NCBI RefSeq assembly: GCF_032854445.1
Contig: NC_088295.1
Location: 35,188,510 to 35,252,509 of the forward strand
Direction of reading: 5' to 3'
Origin: Liolophura sinensis
Taxonomy: Eukaryota > Mollusca > Polyplacophora > Chitonida > Chitonidae
Length of the DNA stretch: 64,000 nt
Below the pieces are notes generated by a model. That model was not told the DNA's origin. It made no database searches and saw nothing but the letters and a program-made list of their open reading frames with translations. A program made the translations under genes and the position numbers. Positions 25,931 to 59,285 of the stretch are shown piece after piece. Positions within the stretch are counted from its first letter, which is position 1, and every line of letters starts with the position of its first letter.

Positions 25931-27039
25931 GACCAGACCTGGTTTGTCTTTTAAATGCTGAGCGCCATGAGAACAAACCATAACATTCACCCGATATATG
26001 ATATCATGCATGGTTGACATTTCTGCCTGGCGTTTAAAGCCTAGAGGTGTATGTTGTAGACAATTTTTGAAACTATATTAGGCTTCCTATAAGCTGATAC
26101 AACTGTTAGTGAGGGCCTTTAGTGAATCCTTTTACAGCTTGTGTATGTCAAAACTCTGGTTATAGTCCAAGGGGCATGCTTACATTTGATATGTTGATAT
26201 GTTTTGTTTATTATAACCCTGAAACACGAATACTGCATTATCAATCTTACATCTTCCACATAGGCTTACACACCATGAAAAGCGCCGCGGATTGTTGTAC
26301 AGGTCATCGAGTCACTGGTGAGGCCAGATAATACCGTTAAAGAAACAGTTAGCTATTATCAGAATACAACTCTATGCACAGTCGATGGTTTCACGACACT
26401 TTATCCTACACTTGGATACTGTTCGTTTGAAAACTGCTTACAATCCTGAGTCTGTAACACTACGTGTAACATACGGATTGCCACAATGAAATATGCGACA
26501 ATGTTTTAGTCTAGTGTATGGTATAACAACCTATGCACGCTCTGGTGATAACAGGCGATATAAGATATCATTGGTGCCATCTGTACACATAACTGTATTG
26601 GCGGAAAGCCGGGTTGTGAAAGAAAACTGAAGATAATACGTTATATCACGTGGGCGGTAGTGACAAGTTCTATCCAAACCGGATCATTGTTTCTCGGAAG
26701 ATACGCATACAGGGATGTTATATACGCAACGCAGTCGTGACCATAGTCTGCAGAATGACAACGCCCTCGCCTACAAACTGTATGGAAGTTAACACATTCA
26801 CCACATGCGAGGAAATAAAGATAGATTACGGTACTTGCCAGCCAGAAGAACGGGCGTATGCACCCTTACACGGAAATAAAAGGAACAGCCGGTGTGTATG
26901 GGATAATATGCAGTCAAACTCGAATTTCATGGATCACGACGGTAAAATCGCACATATTATTAATTAGAAGTAAATATATCCATAGCAATTCATTCACTTC
27001 AACCGTTCGTGCTTCCCACATGCGGCATTTTTCCACCGT

Positions 27040-28172
27040 GCTGACTTGCTGGCTCAGACGGTTTAAGTGCAGGCTCAAATGATTAAAATGCTGATCCCCT
27101 TAGCCCTCAGAAACTTTAGGGCTGTCTCAAACGTTTACGGTGGTGGATCAGACAGTTAAAGGGCTAACTCGCTGGCTCGGAAAATTATGGGCTATCTTAG
27201 ACAGTAAAGTGCTGGCTCAGAAATGCTGGCTTAGATGATTAAAGTGCTGACTCTCTGTCTTAGTAACTTAATTGATTTCTTAAACGATTACAGTGCTGGC
27301 TCAGGCGGTTGAAACTTATGTGTTGGGTCAAACGGTTAAAGTACTGACTCCCTGGCTCAGACGGTTAAGGTATTATATCATAGGTTAATTGCAGACTCGC
27401 TGCCTCAGACGGCCAAAGCGCTGGCTCAAACGTTTAATTAATTTATTTATTTGATTGGTGTTTTACGCCGTTCTTAAGAATATTTCACTTATACAACGGC
27501 GCCCGACGTTATGGTGGGAGGAAACCGGGCAGAGCCCAGGGGAAACCCACGACCATCTGCGGGTTGCTTGCAGACCTTCCTTCAGACGTTTAAGGCGTTA
27601 TCTCAGAGGTTTATTGCTGACTCGTTGCCTCCGACGGCCAAAGCACTGGCTCAGGCGGTTAAGGCGTTATCTCAGAGGTTTATTGCTAACTCCCTGTCTG
27701 AGACGGTCAAAATGCTGACACAGATGGCTAGGGCGTTATATCATAGGTCTCGATGCCTCAGACGGTCATAGCGCTGACCCGTTGACGGTTAAGGTGTTAT
27801 CTCAGAGGTTTATTGCTAACTCCCTGCCTGAGACGGTCAAAATGCTGGCTCAGACGGTTAAGGCGTCATATCATAGGTCTCGATGCCTCAGACGGTCATA
27901 GCGCTGACCCATTGACGGTTAAGGTGTTATCTCAGAGGTTTATTGCTAACTCTCTGCCTCAGACCGTCAAAGCGCTGGCTCAGATGGTCAAGGCGTTATC
28001 TCAGAGGTTTATTACTAACTCTCTGCCTCAGACGGCCAAAGCGCTGACCCGCTGACGGTTAAGGCCTTATCTCAGAGGTTAAAGTGCACACTCGCTGGCT
28101 CAGATGATTAAAGCGCTGGCTTACACGGTTGAAGTGCTGATTTGCTCGTTCAGATGGCTAAAGATCTGGCTC
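27040..28172. repeat. Higher-order satellite of a monomer of about 21 bp (GCTCAGACGGTTAAAG), interrupted by a SINE
   Basis: The basic unit resembles GCTGGCTCAGACGGTTAAAG. In the right part units are grouped into a longer period: the segment starting TTGACGGTTAAGGTGTTATC recurs after exactly 130 bases (27782 and 27912), with TCTCAGAGGTTTATTGCTAA recurring within it. Left of 27436 only the degenerate simple monomer is visible. Long frames are open on the plus strand by virtue of the repeat. Confidence 0.88.
27436..27578 (-). mobile_element. SINE copy, family 1, inside the 21-bp satellite
   Basis: The plus strand reads ATTTATTTGATTGGTGTTTT, CTTAAGAATATTTCACTTAT, GGTGGGAGGAAACCGGGCAG and CCACGACCATCTGCGGGTTG. 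It is cut after GCAGACCTTCC, directly joined to satellite sequence. The satellite on its right is the higher-order form and on its left the simple form. Confidence 0.88.
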
Positions 28173-28422
28173 ATGGTTCGTCGCGACTGTCAATTAAGCC
28201 CTTGATCAATGATCGCGTGCATGTGCCAATCCAGCTCTAGCCGTCTCACATGTAGCTTTAATTTAGGAGGCTGGTCAGATGCCTTGCGATGGGCGGTAGT
28301 TTATTTCGAACACACTGCTTTTCTCCACCCAAAAACCTGATCCTTGTCACATGTAAAGTGAAAAATACATGCAGTGTAAAATACCAAAGAGGGCCATAAA
28401 CACCTGACGAATGAGGTTACGT

Positions 28423-28470
28423 GGGGCCTCCCTGGCCGAACGATTGAGAGCTTGGTGATCATGCAGGTGC
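28423..28470 (+). mobile_element. tRNA-like SINE head fragment
   Basis: GGGGCCTCCCTGGCCGAACG followed by ATTGAGAGC resembles the start of a tRNA-derived SINE head with an A box (TGGCCGAACGATTGAGAGC). No B box or body can be followed. A chance match is possible. Confidence 0.3.
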
Positions 28471-28914
28471 GGCGATGCATAGCATGCTGCATAATAAAAT
28501 AAACTTTTCCCAGTAAAATAAAATCACTGACCTTTTTCCCTCGTAGCACAAAACAGTTTGGGCTTTATAGTCAGGAATGGTATCTAAATTGAACTCTTAA
28601 ATATATGCATAAAATGGATACAATTTCGACGGCTGATTGTGCGCTGTAGTGATATGGCTTTAAGTCAGTAACCAGTTTTAGATATTTTGTTTCGTAAATA
28701 AGATTGAGGTTTTTTACCTTAGCCCAAAACGGGCCCAAGATCTTTCCTGCCATTTTGCAGGACCAAAGTAATCTTTTAAGTTCGAATCCAGCTCTCGCTA
28801 GTTCAAGTTTAAGTCTACGCTCAAAATATTGCGGATATGTCGTATCCGTAACTATTATAAGTATAATTTATAATTTAAATCAGAATGATTGCGTGGTATC
28901 CGAGTGTAGCGAAT

Positions 28915-29945
28915 GACAGGAGGCCAGAAATGTACTGGTTCCCATTTGCCAACTGTCACACTGTCGTCGCTTCTCTATAGTCTTTTACATTGTACGTCTA
29001 TTCTTGTAGAAATCAGGACTCAGCATCCCCGAAACCTGGTCTCTTTGCATTGTTTTAATGTTATTGTATTTTAAATGTTATGACAACCCAGGATTTTGGG
29101 TAATTCTGGACCAGTGACGTGTAATAAATTGTAATTAACATCACTGCATTTGTCTTTACCAAATTCTGCCTGAAGCACGGTGTATAGGGGGCGTGTAAAT
29201 TGCAGCTATTTAAGCATTTACATGAGCAAAATAAAATTCTAACTGAGATAAACTGACAAGATGCCGGATTTCGCCAGTTACCAGTTTCCAACTACATCAC
29301 ACTGTCGTTGCTGCTCTAATTTTACTATCTATGCTGTCTTTGGTTTCTTCCAACTGTCATATATACGTCTAAAATCACAGCGGTAATTATAAATAACGGA
29401 AAAATAAATCTGCAATTTGAAGATGAGAATTTGGATAGTCGTGCCTTTAATACATTCTTCACACGCATACATAGGCCTAACAAGAGTATCGTGTTCAGAT
29501 GTATAACAGTTTAATTTACTTTACAGTAATATTACTCACGCATGCCGGCTCAGCAAAAAATCACCACACATTGTATGGGATCCAATAAATAGAAGAAAAA
29601 AAAACTAAGGTAACTGCGCCTAAGAACGTCATGACAGTTTATTTTGAAGACCTTTGCATTTGTATGGTTACCGGTTGACGTAAACCTAAATTACACAGAC
29701 AAGTCTGACGGTCGCAAATTCTCGAGTTCAGTTTTCTGCGGTGTTCTCTTTGTGCGCCACATTTTCTTTTATTTAATTCTACTTAAGCCAAGGTGCTAGG
29801 GAATGTATAAGTTCCTCCTATTTAAGCATTTACATGCAGATGTTGTAATAGAAAACCTGTGGTAAATTGACAAGAGGTTGTGTTTCACCGTTTACGTGTG
29901 ACCATTTACCAACTACCACACTTTTGTCGTTGCTCTGCTGTACAG
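28915..29945. repeat. Diverged direct repeat (two copies, possibly a third) of about 150 bp
   Basis: The segments 29171-29320 and 29793-29945 share CTATTTAAGCATTTACATG, a following AATTGACAAG- or AACTGACAAG-like word, and then CCAACTACATCACACTGTCG versus CCAACTACCACACTTTTGTCG with TTGCTGCTCT-like ends. A shorter third match is at 28945-28980 (CCAACTGTCACACTGTCGTC). This is probably an old unnamed dispersed repeat. Confidence 0.55.
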
Positions 29946-30789
29946 TGTTATATAGTTAGCATGTAAAAAAATCGACGCAGAAAGTCGATGTTGACATTTG
30001 AAAACCGACGTCGAGTTTAGAGTACATTGTGCGCTTTGAGGTTGACACAAGTGGTTTTTAATGGCACAAACCCTTCAAATTATCCAGACGAATCACATGT
30101 ATATAGTGGTAAAAATATTGTAACATTTTAGAAATCAGAAAAATATATCTCTTGGTTGTCATGGCGAACACAATATTTTTCTCACATAGTTCACTGCATG
30201 GTTAGGCCTACAATGCTCTATAAATCAACATTTCATAAAACGCTCTGTGATCATGCAGGCCCTTTTCATGGTTCACGTTGGGCCCTATATATCAACAAGG
30301 GATTTTTGATAATTATTTAGTATTTCCGTACACAATGGGACATTTAAAGCAAGTCTGAGTTCACTGTTACAGTTCCGGTATTGCAGAAAAACATTATAAT
30401 CAAATGAAACCTGGGCTGACGTTAAAATGTCATGTATCCACTTGTACCCACCTTCTGTGGGCTATGTGGACTACAACAAATGTCGCATTCTCGTCGCCAC
30501 TTTGGATTAACTGACTTCGTCACCGTACACGTTTCTGTGTTGATAACTATATAGGCCTACTATAGCGAGATATATACTTCTGGAGAAATTTACTTAAGTT
30601 TATTCTCTTATACACATGTATATTTAAACAGTATGCTAATACGAAGTTGGCCAATATCTGAAAATTCCAAGGAGGGAACGCATATATGTAGGTGAATTGT
30701 CACATAATAAATGCATTTGTTTGAAATGTATAGAAGATCAGCAGCATTGTGGTGACTATAACCCCTGAGGTGAATCTTCATGTGTGTGA

Positions 30790-31102
30790 AAGTGGACAAA
30801 TGTGTCAACCACAAATGAAAACTTTATGCGGAACACAGTCAGAGTCGTCGCCCGGATATGGAATCACTTCTATTTATATAGTATACATAGGGAAAATGGC
30901 AATTTGGTAACCATGACAACCGCGAAAATGGACAAATGTGAGTCGCAACACATCGTCATCTATGTATCTATGTATCCACCAAAAATGAAAACTCTGTGTT
31001 GTAAACTGTTGGAGTTATAGCACGGTCACGAATACGGACGGATCGACAGACGGACAGAATAGCTATAACATAATACGCTCCGCCTACTGGCGGGGAGTAT
31101 AA
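30790..31102 (+). mobile_element. Possible short non-autonomous element ending in GGACGGATCGACAGACGG
   Basis: The stretch carries AAATGAAAACT words twice (near 30815 and 30983), AACCATGACAACCGCGAAAA and a terminal GACGGATCGACAGACGGAC, then CTCCGCCTACTGGCGGGGAG, a short hairpin, and TATAAAA. Similar GGACAGAC-rich ends with a hairpin occur in short mollusc repeats, and a related end is at 15820-15870. Borders and class are unsure. Confidence 0.35.
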
Positions 31103-32214
31103 AAACAAAGGCATGCATTTATAAATCACCACTCACTACTCTTGAACACATACACCACCATACTTTAGCTCAGAGCGGGACAATTAATACGCTGTCATTC
31201 ACAGCCAAGTTACACAATAAGAAAATCGTATAATAAGCATAAAATGAGAATGCATTTGTATCAATGATCAATGATCAGTATAGGAGACCATGCAGAATGA
31301 ATTCACCGAATACTAACACTTTGTGCTTCCCAATGACCGTAATCAATTACCACAGGATCTGAAATTATTTGCATGCATTCATCAAACCGGAGCAATTTTG
31401 TTATGAAATAAAACTGTATTAAAAAAATAAATAAATAAATGAAAAATAAAGAAAGTGAAAGTGCAGGAGGATCATGACAGATAAACATATCGAGTCTATC
31501 CCTTTTCAAAATACCCTGAAAGTTTTTACCGGTACAATTTACTATAGCCTTTAAATCCTCGGTCAGATAGGAAAGTGTGCCTGCGCATTGGAATGTCACC
31601 ACGCAGCAGCACGTGGCAAAACCAATCCATAGACTTAGAGGATATTTCATGAGCATACATAAGCACATTTCAGATCTAGAAGAGAAAAAATGCGTAAAAT
31701 CCGTGATGTTAATTGAGCACTACCGGATCAGCACAAATAAAAATCAGATGACTCATATAAACGCCAGTGTCAGAGCTGGTAAATTTACGACATGTTTAGA
31801 GTAAAAACGAATTTCCCCTCAATCATTTTCTCAGAAGAATTTATCAGGTTTCTCTTTAACTTAAGTGACATATTACATCAAAACGCCCAGTCTGCGTTGT
31901 CGCTAGCTCATTTCGGATGTAGTGTTGTCGACGGCATGTGTGAACAACTATTAAAATTCCGGCAAGTAACCAAGCAATCTCCACGTGTGGTTGTTGCCTG
32001 CCAAAACTTGCAAAATTGAGCCACCTGTGCTGTAGGCGTATGGAAACAAAATTCGACACTGGCAAACACCAGTTGGCATGGTGGACTCACGCGGATAGGG
32101 TCATAGCCTATCTGGATCAGACTAAAGACTTACAAATTCGCTATGTTGGTACTTCTTATGCTTTGCACTCAGTACAAGTGGAAGAGCCAATTACAGGTCT
32201 AAATCGTGTCAATG

Positions 32215-32290
32215 TACACTGTGACGCGGCCAGGTGTCATGTCTGGTGTCTTTGGAATGTGATTCCAGCCAGGCAGCATTATAAATGTGT
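32215..32290 (+). mobile_element. Fragment similar to the SINE family 3 body
   Basis: It shares GGTGTCATGTCTGGTGTC and a following ATTCCAGCCAGGCAGCA-like word with the element at 24632-24990. There is no head or tail. Confidence 0.35.
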
Positions 32291-34403
32291 CGGCATAGGT
32301 GTCAGGCTTACACCATAGTGATATCTACGAAATAACCAATGAAATAATGCAAAACCTGGCGTTAAACCTCACATCTGTCAATACCTGTGAGCATTCATTT
32401 AAAATTTGATATATTCCAGAACTTTACGATTTAAATCAACAGAGATTTTCAGTTGTAAAAGCAATCGAACTGTAAACGCTGTTGGAAATACAAGTCACCG
32501 AAGAAACAAAAACTGTGATCAAACATCAAAACACCTGATGATGAGGATCTTCTTATTTTTTATTTTTATACTTCCGAGGATTAACTGCTTGTTTATTATA
32601 ATCTGTCATGTCGAGTTAAAATTATAATCATTAATTATTTCCAGACACACTCAAATACGACACACAAATGAAGAAGATTTAACACTAATGATAAAAAAGA
32701 CGCTGATAAACACACACAATACAATTATAATTGCTAGCCTCATTCTAAAGGAATTTCACATACACGTAGTATGTTTTCTAACAGTGTGCTCCTAGGTCTT
32801 TAGCGGAATGCTGTGTAAATTTATGATGAATACATAAAATTGTGGATGCATTATTTAGCTGGCATTCATTTGAATTTAGCTATCTGTATACTACCAAACT
32901 AAGAAACACACGACTTTATGACCACTACCAGTATGCAATACGTTTAATAAGCTTTGAGATCGGGAATATCCCCTTATTTGCTGATACAATTGCAAACTGA
33001 AACCTTACTGTACAGAACATCAGAAACTACGAATGTATTTATTTTAGTATTGTTTAATATATACTCCAGAATTTCATTCTCCCCAGCCTGGCTTTCAGAT
33101 ATACTATAGAAGCTAAGATGGGATCATGACCAACTCAAAAAGTTTTCGCTTATGTAATCCTGTCCACTTTTTTATACTGAGGAAAACCACTGGCCAACTT
33201 TCTTAAGTGATGTGCGGACATGCACAGCACATTCAAGACAAGATGTCTTTGGACTCCATAAATTCCTGGTCAACCTCTCATTGTCATGAAGGTCCCAAAC
33301 TGAAAGTTAGGGAATATACATAGTTCTGGTCCAACAGCAGACTTGAACTCACACCTTGTTTGTCCTAAGGGCTGAAGGCAAAGGTAAGCAGCTCAATCAC
33401 TCAACCAACAACTCGCATCCTTATACCTTAATCATACAATATGTTATTTCACAGCTAGGATATCAAAGAATGACAAGAAAATACTAAGAACAGCTATACG
33501 CAGAGAACATACTTTTAATTTGGCACTGGAAAAATTCATCAGTAAATAAAAATATACAAAAATTGACTGATAATTCCCCAAAGAGCAATAACATACAGGC
33601 ATAAATTAATAGAATTTCTTTGTTCATATGAATAAAAGGTGTATGGTAGACATGTACTATTAGTTACAATTACTCACTGACAGGACACGAAAATATATGG
33701 CGTCAGTAAAACTCATACGAGAGTTACTGACACTGTAGATTTCTGAATATTTCTCTATCCTGTCAATTAGTTACTGTGTAACAAATTTATTCTGCGACTA
33801 CACAGTGACCCTTGCAGTCCAACGTAAACTGGAGTATTTTGTCTGATGCACACAGTCAGATATATATTTATTAGGTTTCCAGCCCTGGTTTGAACAAAAA
33901 TCTATCAATAGAAGTGACTGATTAGTCTTGAGAAAGCTCAATCCAATAATGCCAGAGTTTTTACACCAACAACAGCTAATTTGCTAGCATATAATAGGTC
34001 TAGGGTGCTGTGCACTGATTTATTAAGAAAGACAAGCTCTCATTTCCTGCACATTGTGTATAGTGCCTACATGTAAGTTGCGCAGACACAAGTGGTGTTC
34101 CTTAATCAGCCTAGTAATATGTACGCTCTGCATGCATTTTCAGTAAATTAGAGATATACATATTCTTGTTCAGGTTATCTGTTTTGTGGAGGGAAGCCAT
34201 GAGTTCACCTGTACCTGGCTGGCCATCTCACTTCTGCAGCACGATGCGCTGTTGTGGTTATACACATCCTGTGATGAGAAGTCTCTACTTTGTACAAAGA
34301 TCTCTGTTTCTCTCCTAATAATATCTTCATAACAATTTCATGGGCCTGTTGTTCAGAAATGTATTAACAGTTCAATCATGTTCCAATACAAAACTAATGG
34401 GAT

Positions 34404-34409
34404 TTTATT
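34404..34409 (-). terminator. TBCD: Candidate poly(A) signal AATAAA for TBCD (distal 3' end)
   Basis: It is the first AATAAA on the minus strand downstream of the proposed stop at 34913, about 505 bases away, and is followed by a GTTTTGTATTGG-type U/GU-rich stretch. It would give a 3' untranslated region of about 520 bases. It depends on the terminal exon at 34927-34913 being real. Confidence 0.3.
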
Positions 34410-34912
34410 TTCTAGCCATGTTAATACACTTTGGAATAACTGGGTGCCCAGTGCTACATTTTTATCACTGAACTTCATTTACATATACACAGGGTTTTTC
34501 TCACTTATTTGTTCACTTACCCCACAAAAAGACTCATGGGTTAAACAGCTCACCAATGTGTTCTCATATTTCAGACACACACATTCTTGAGTGAGAAAGA
34601 ACCAGGACCCATTTAGACTTGGCTCAACACACACTGGTCCCAGGCCAACCTGACCAGGTTACATGTGCTGCTGATTCAAAGTCTACTGAGATACACATAT
34701 GTTGCCTGATCAGCCCTATGCTTCTATTCCCCTCCATTACTTGGACTGTCATGATGTCTGACATCAAATTGTTATTAAAGCTTGGCCATGGACAAGCTGA
34801 CTTTTATCCCTCAAAGAGGGGCTCATATTGTTCCGGAAGCCATTGTATCACTGACTCTCTTGGTTCATAATGTTCCGGAAGCTATCACTGTCCCTGGAGA
34901 ACTGACTGATGC

Positions 34913-57249
<22,337 letters not shown>

Positions 57250-57717
57250 CTGTGAAGCAATAATGATAGACAAGACTAGATACCTGTTTCCAGTGAGACA
57301 TCCAGGTCTTGTGAGTGTGTGTAGGGGAGGAGGGATAAACAAAAGCATGCTATGATAAAGGATTGCAATGCTCATAAGTCAAACACAATTCAGCAAATTC
57401 GGTACAACTTATGTGACACCCGAAACTGTACATAAGCTCGAGCACAGTTTCATAAATACATACAAAAAACTAGGACTGAGCTAAACTATGGGCTGTCACT
57501 CTGTCAAGTATCATTCTGCTGATGCATATTCAAAACTGCTATCCAGCTTCATGCATTAACAACGTTGTCACAGAAGAAACTGTTACACAGAATACCTCAT
57601 CACCCTGACCTTGTAATAACACTAAAAATCCTGTTGAAACAAATACCACTGATGCCTTGTCTTGTCTTAAGGGAAAATCTTCTGAGATGAAAATATCAGG
57701 CGAGGGCCTGTCTAATA

Positions 57718-58640
57718 CAGAGAATGTGCCTAATAGATATGGAGAATATGTCCAATAAATATGAAGAATGTGCCTAATAAATATGGAGAATATGTCCAAT
57801 AAATATGGAGAATGTGATTAATAAATATGGAGAATGTGGCTAATAAATATGGAGAATGTGCTGAATAGATATGGAGAATGTGCCTAATAAATATGGAGAA
57901 TGTGACTAATAAATATGGAGAATGTGCCTAATAAATATGGAGAATGTGCCTAATAAATATGGAGAATGCGCCCAACAAATATGGAGAATGTGCTTAATAA
58001 ATATGGAGAATATGTCCAATAAATATGGAGAATGTGCCTAATAAATATGGAGAATGTGGCTAATAAATATGGAGAATGTGCCTAATAAATATGGAGAATG
58101 TGCCTAATAAATATGGAGAATATGTCCAATAAATATGGAGAATGTGCCTAATAAATATGGAGAATGTGGCTAATAAATATGGAGAATGTGCTGAATAGAT
58201 ATGGAGAATGTGCCTAAAAAAATATGGAGAATGTGCCTAATAAATATGGAGAATATGTCCAATAAATATGGAGAATGTGCCTAATAAATATGGAGAATGT
58301 GCCTAATAAATATGGAGAATGTGCTGAATATATATGGAGAATGTGCCTAATAAATATGGAGAATGTGCCTAATAAATATGGAGAATATGTCCAATAAATA
58401 TGGAGAATGTGCCTAATAAATATGGAGAATGTGACTAATAAATATGGAGAATATGTCCAATAAATATGGAGAATGTGGCTAATAAATATGGAGAATGCGC
58501 CCAACAAATATGGAGAATGTGCCAAACAAATATGGAGAATGTGCCTAATAAAGAGAATGTGCCAAATAAATATGGACAATGTGTCTCTAATACATATGCA
58601 CAATGTGACTAATAAATATGGAAATATGTGTCTCATAAAA
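57718..58640. repeat. 22-bp minisatellite (AATAAATATGGAGAATGTGCCT), about 40 copies
   Basis: Nearly perfect tandem units with a variable last triplet (CCT, GCT, ACT, TCC) and variants such as AATAGATATGG. Each normal unit holds an AATAAA hexamer on the plus strand. The period of 22 means a peptide repeat of 22 residues spans three units; the minus strand is open but shows no sign of being a gene. It lies in a TBCD intron (antisense to the hexamers). Confidence 0.95.
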
Positions 58641-58653
58641 AGGAGAATCCACA

Positions 58654-58825
58654 TTTTGCTGGCAGACCATAACCTACAACCATCCACAGGTTACTGATAG
58701 GCCTCTACATGTACGACCGGAAAAGAAGCAAGCATGAGCTGGGCTCATAGTGGTCTCACCCGTGAATGGCTTCAAGGCTTTTGTGCTGCACTTGCACACA
58801 AACCACTAGGCCACAGAGGCCCCTC
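58654..58825 (-). mobile_element. SINE fragment, family 1 (head half)
   Basis: The plus strand carries CTACAACCATCCACAGGTTA, GAAGCAAGCATGAGCTGGGC and the head end CACTAGGCCACAGAGGCCCC. The tail half is missing; the 22-bp array ends where the SINE begins. Confidence 0.78.
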
Positions 58826-58894
58826 CAGCATGGACATGCTGGGTGGGGATGTTGCCTTCTGTGGGAAGCCTGAGTAAAGTAAACTGACAATTGA

Positions 58895-59270
58895 ATGAGT
58901 GAGTGAGTGAGTGAGTGAGTGAGTGCTTGGGGGTTTAACGTCGTACCCAACAATCTTTCAGTCATATGACGACGAAGGAATCCTTAGAGTGCATGTAATG
59001 TGCCTCCTTGTTGCAGGACGGATTTCCACTGCTCTTTTATCTAGTGCTGCTTCACTGAGACTCCTTATCAAAGACAAGTAAGCTGTCCAGCCTGAGCCAT
59101 TATACCGATATGGGTCAACCAGTCGTTGCACTATCGCCATCATACTGAACGCGAAGCGAGGAAGTTACAACTTCCTCTTTTAAGGTCTTTTGTGTGACTT
59201 GACCCAGGAATGACCCTGGATCTACCACTTTCGAAGCGGGTGCTCTACCTATTGAGCTATCAGGGCTGGT
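58895..59270 (-). mobile_element. Full-length tRNA-derived SINE, family 2, with a 14-bp target-site duplication
   Basis: Read on the minus strand, the head is ACCAGCCCTGATAGCTCAAT with A box TAGCTCAATAGGTAGAGC, a CGCTTCGAAAG anticodon-loop-like segment and a decayed B box (GATCCAGGGTCATTCC). The body follows (AAGTTGTAACTTCCTCGCTT, CAACGACTGGTTGACCCATA) and the tail is a run of CACT units, seen as (GAGT)n on the plus strand. AAACTGACAATTGA at 58881-58894 recurs at 59272-59285 without mismatch, so the insertion is young. Confidence 0.93.
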
Positions 59271-59285
59271 CAAACTGACAATTGA

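Larger units (their letters stand above)
28471..34403. other. Intergenic stretch without recognised genes
   Basis: It contains the old direct repeats near 29-30 kb, the short element at 30790-31102 and a SINE family-3 fragment near 32215-32290 (GGTGTCATGTCTGGTGTC). No exon with splice support and no RNA gene was seen. The lower end would lie beyond the TBCD 3' end proposed at 34.4 kb. Confidence 0.4.

Noticed and set aside
26650-26967. 105-codon open frame on the plus strand
   Set aside because: No domain, odd composition, no splice context.
59200-59270. tRNA gene on the minus strand
   Set aside because: The tRNA-like sequence is the head of the family-2 SINE; the T-arm is decayed and the body continues directly into SINE sequence.
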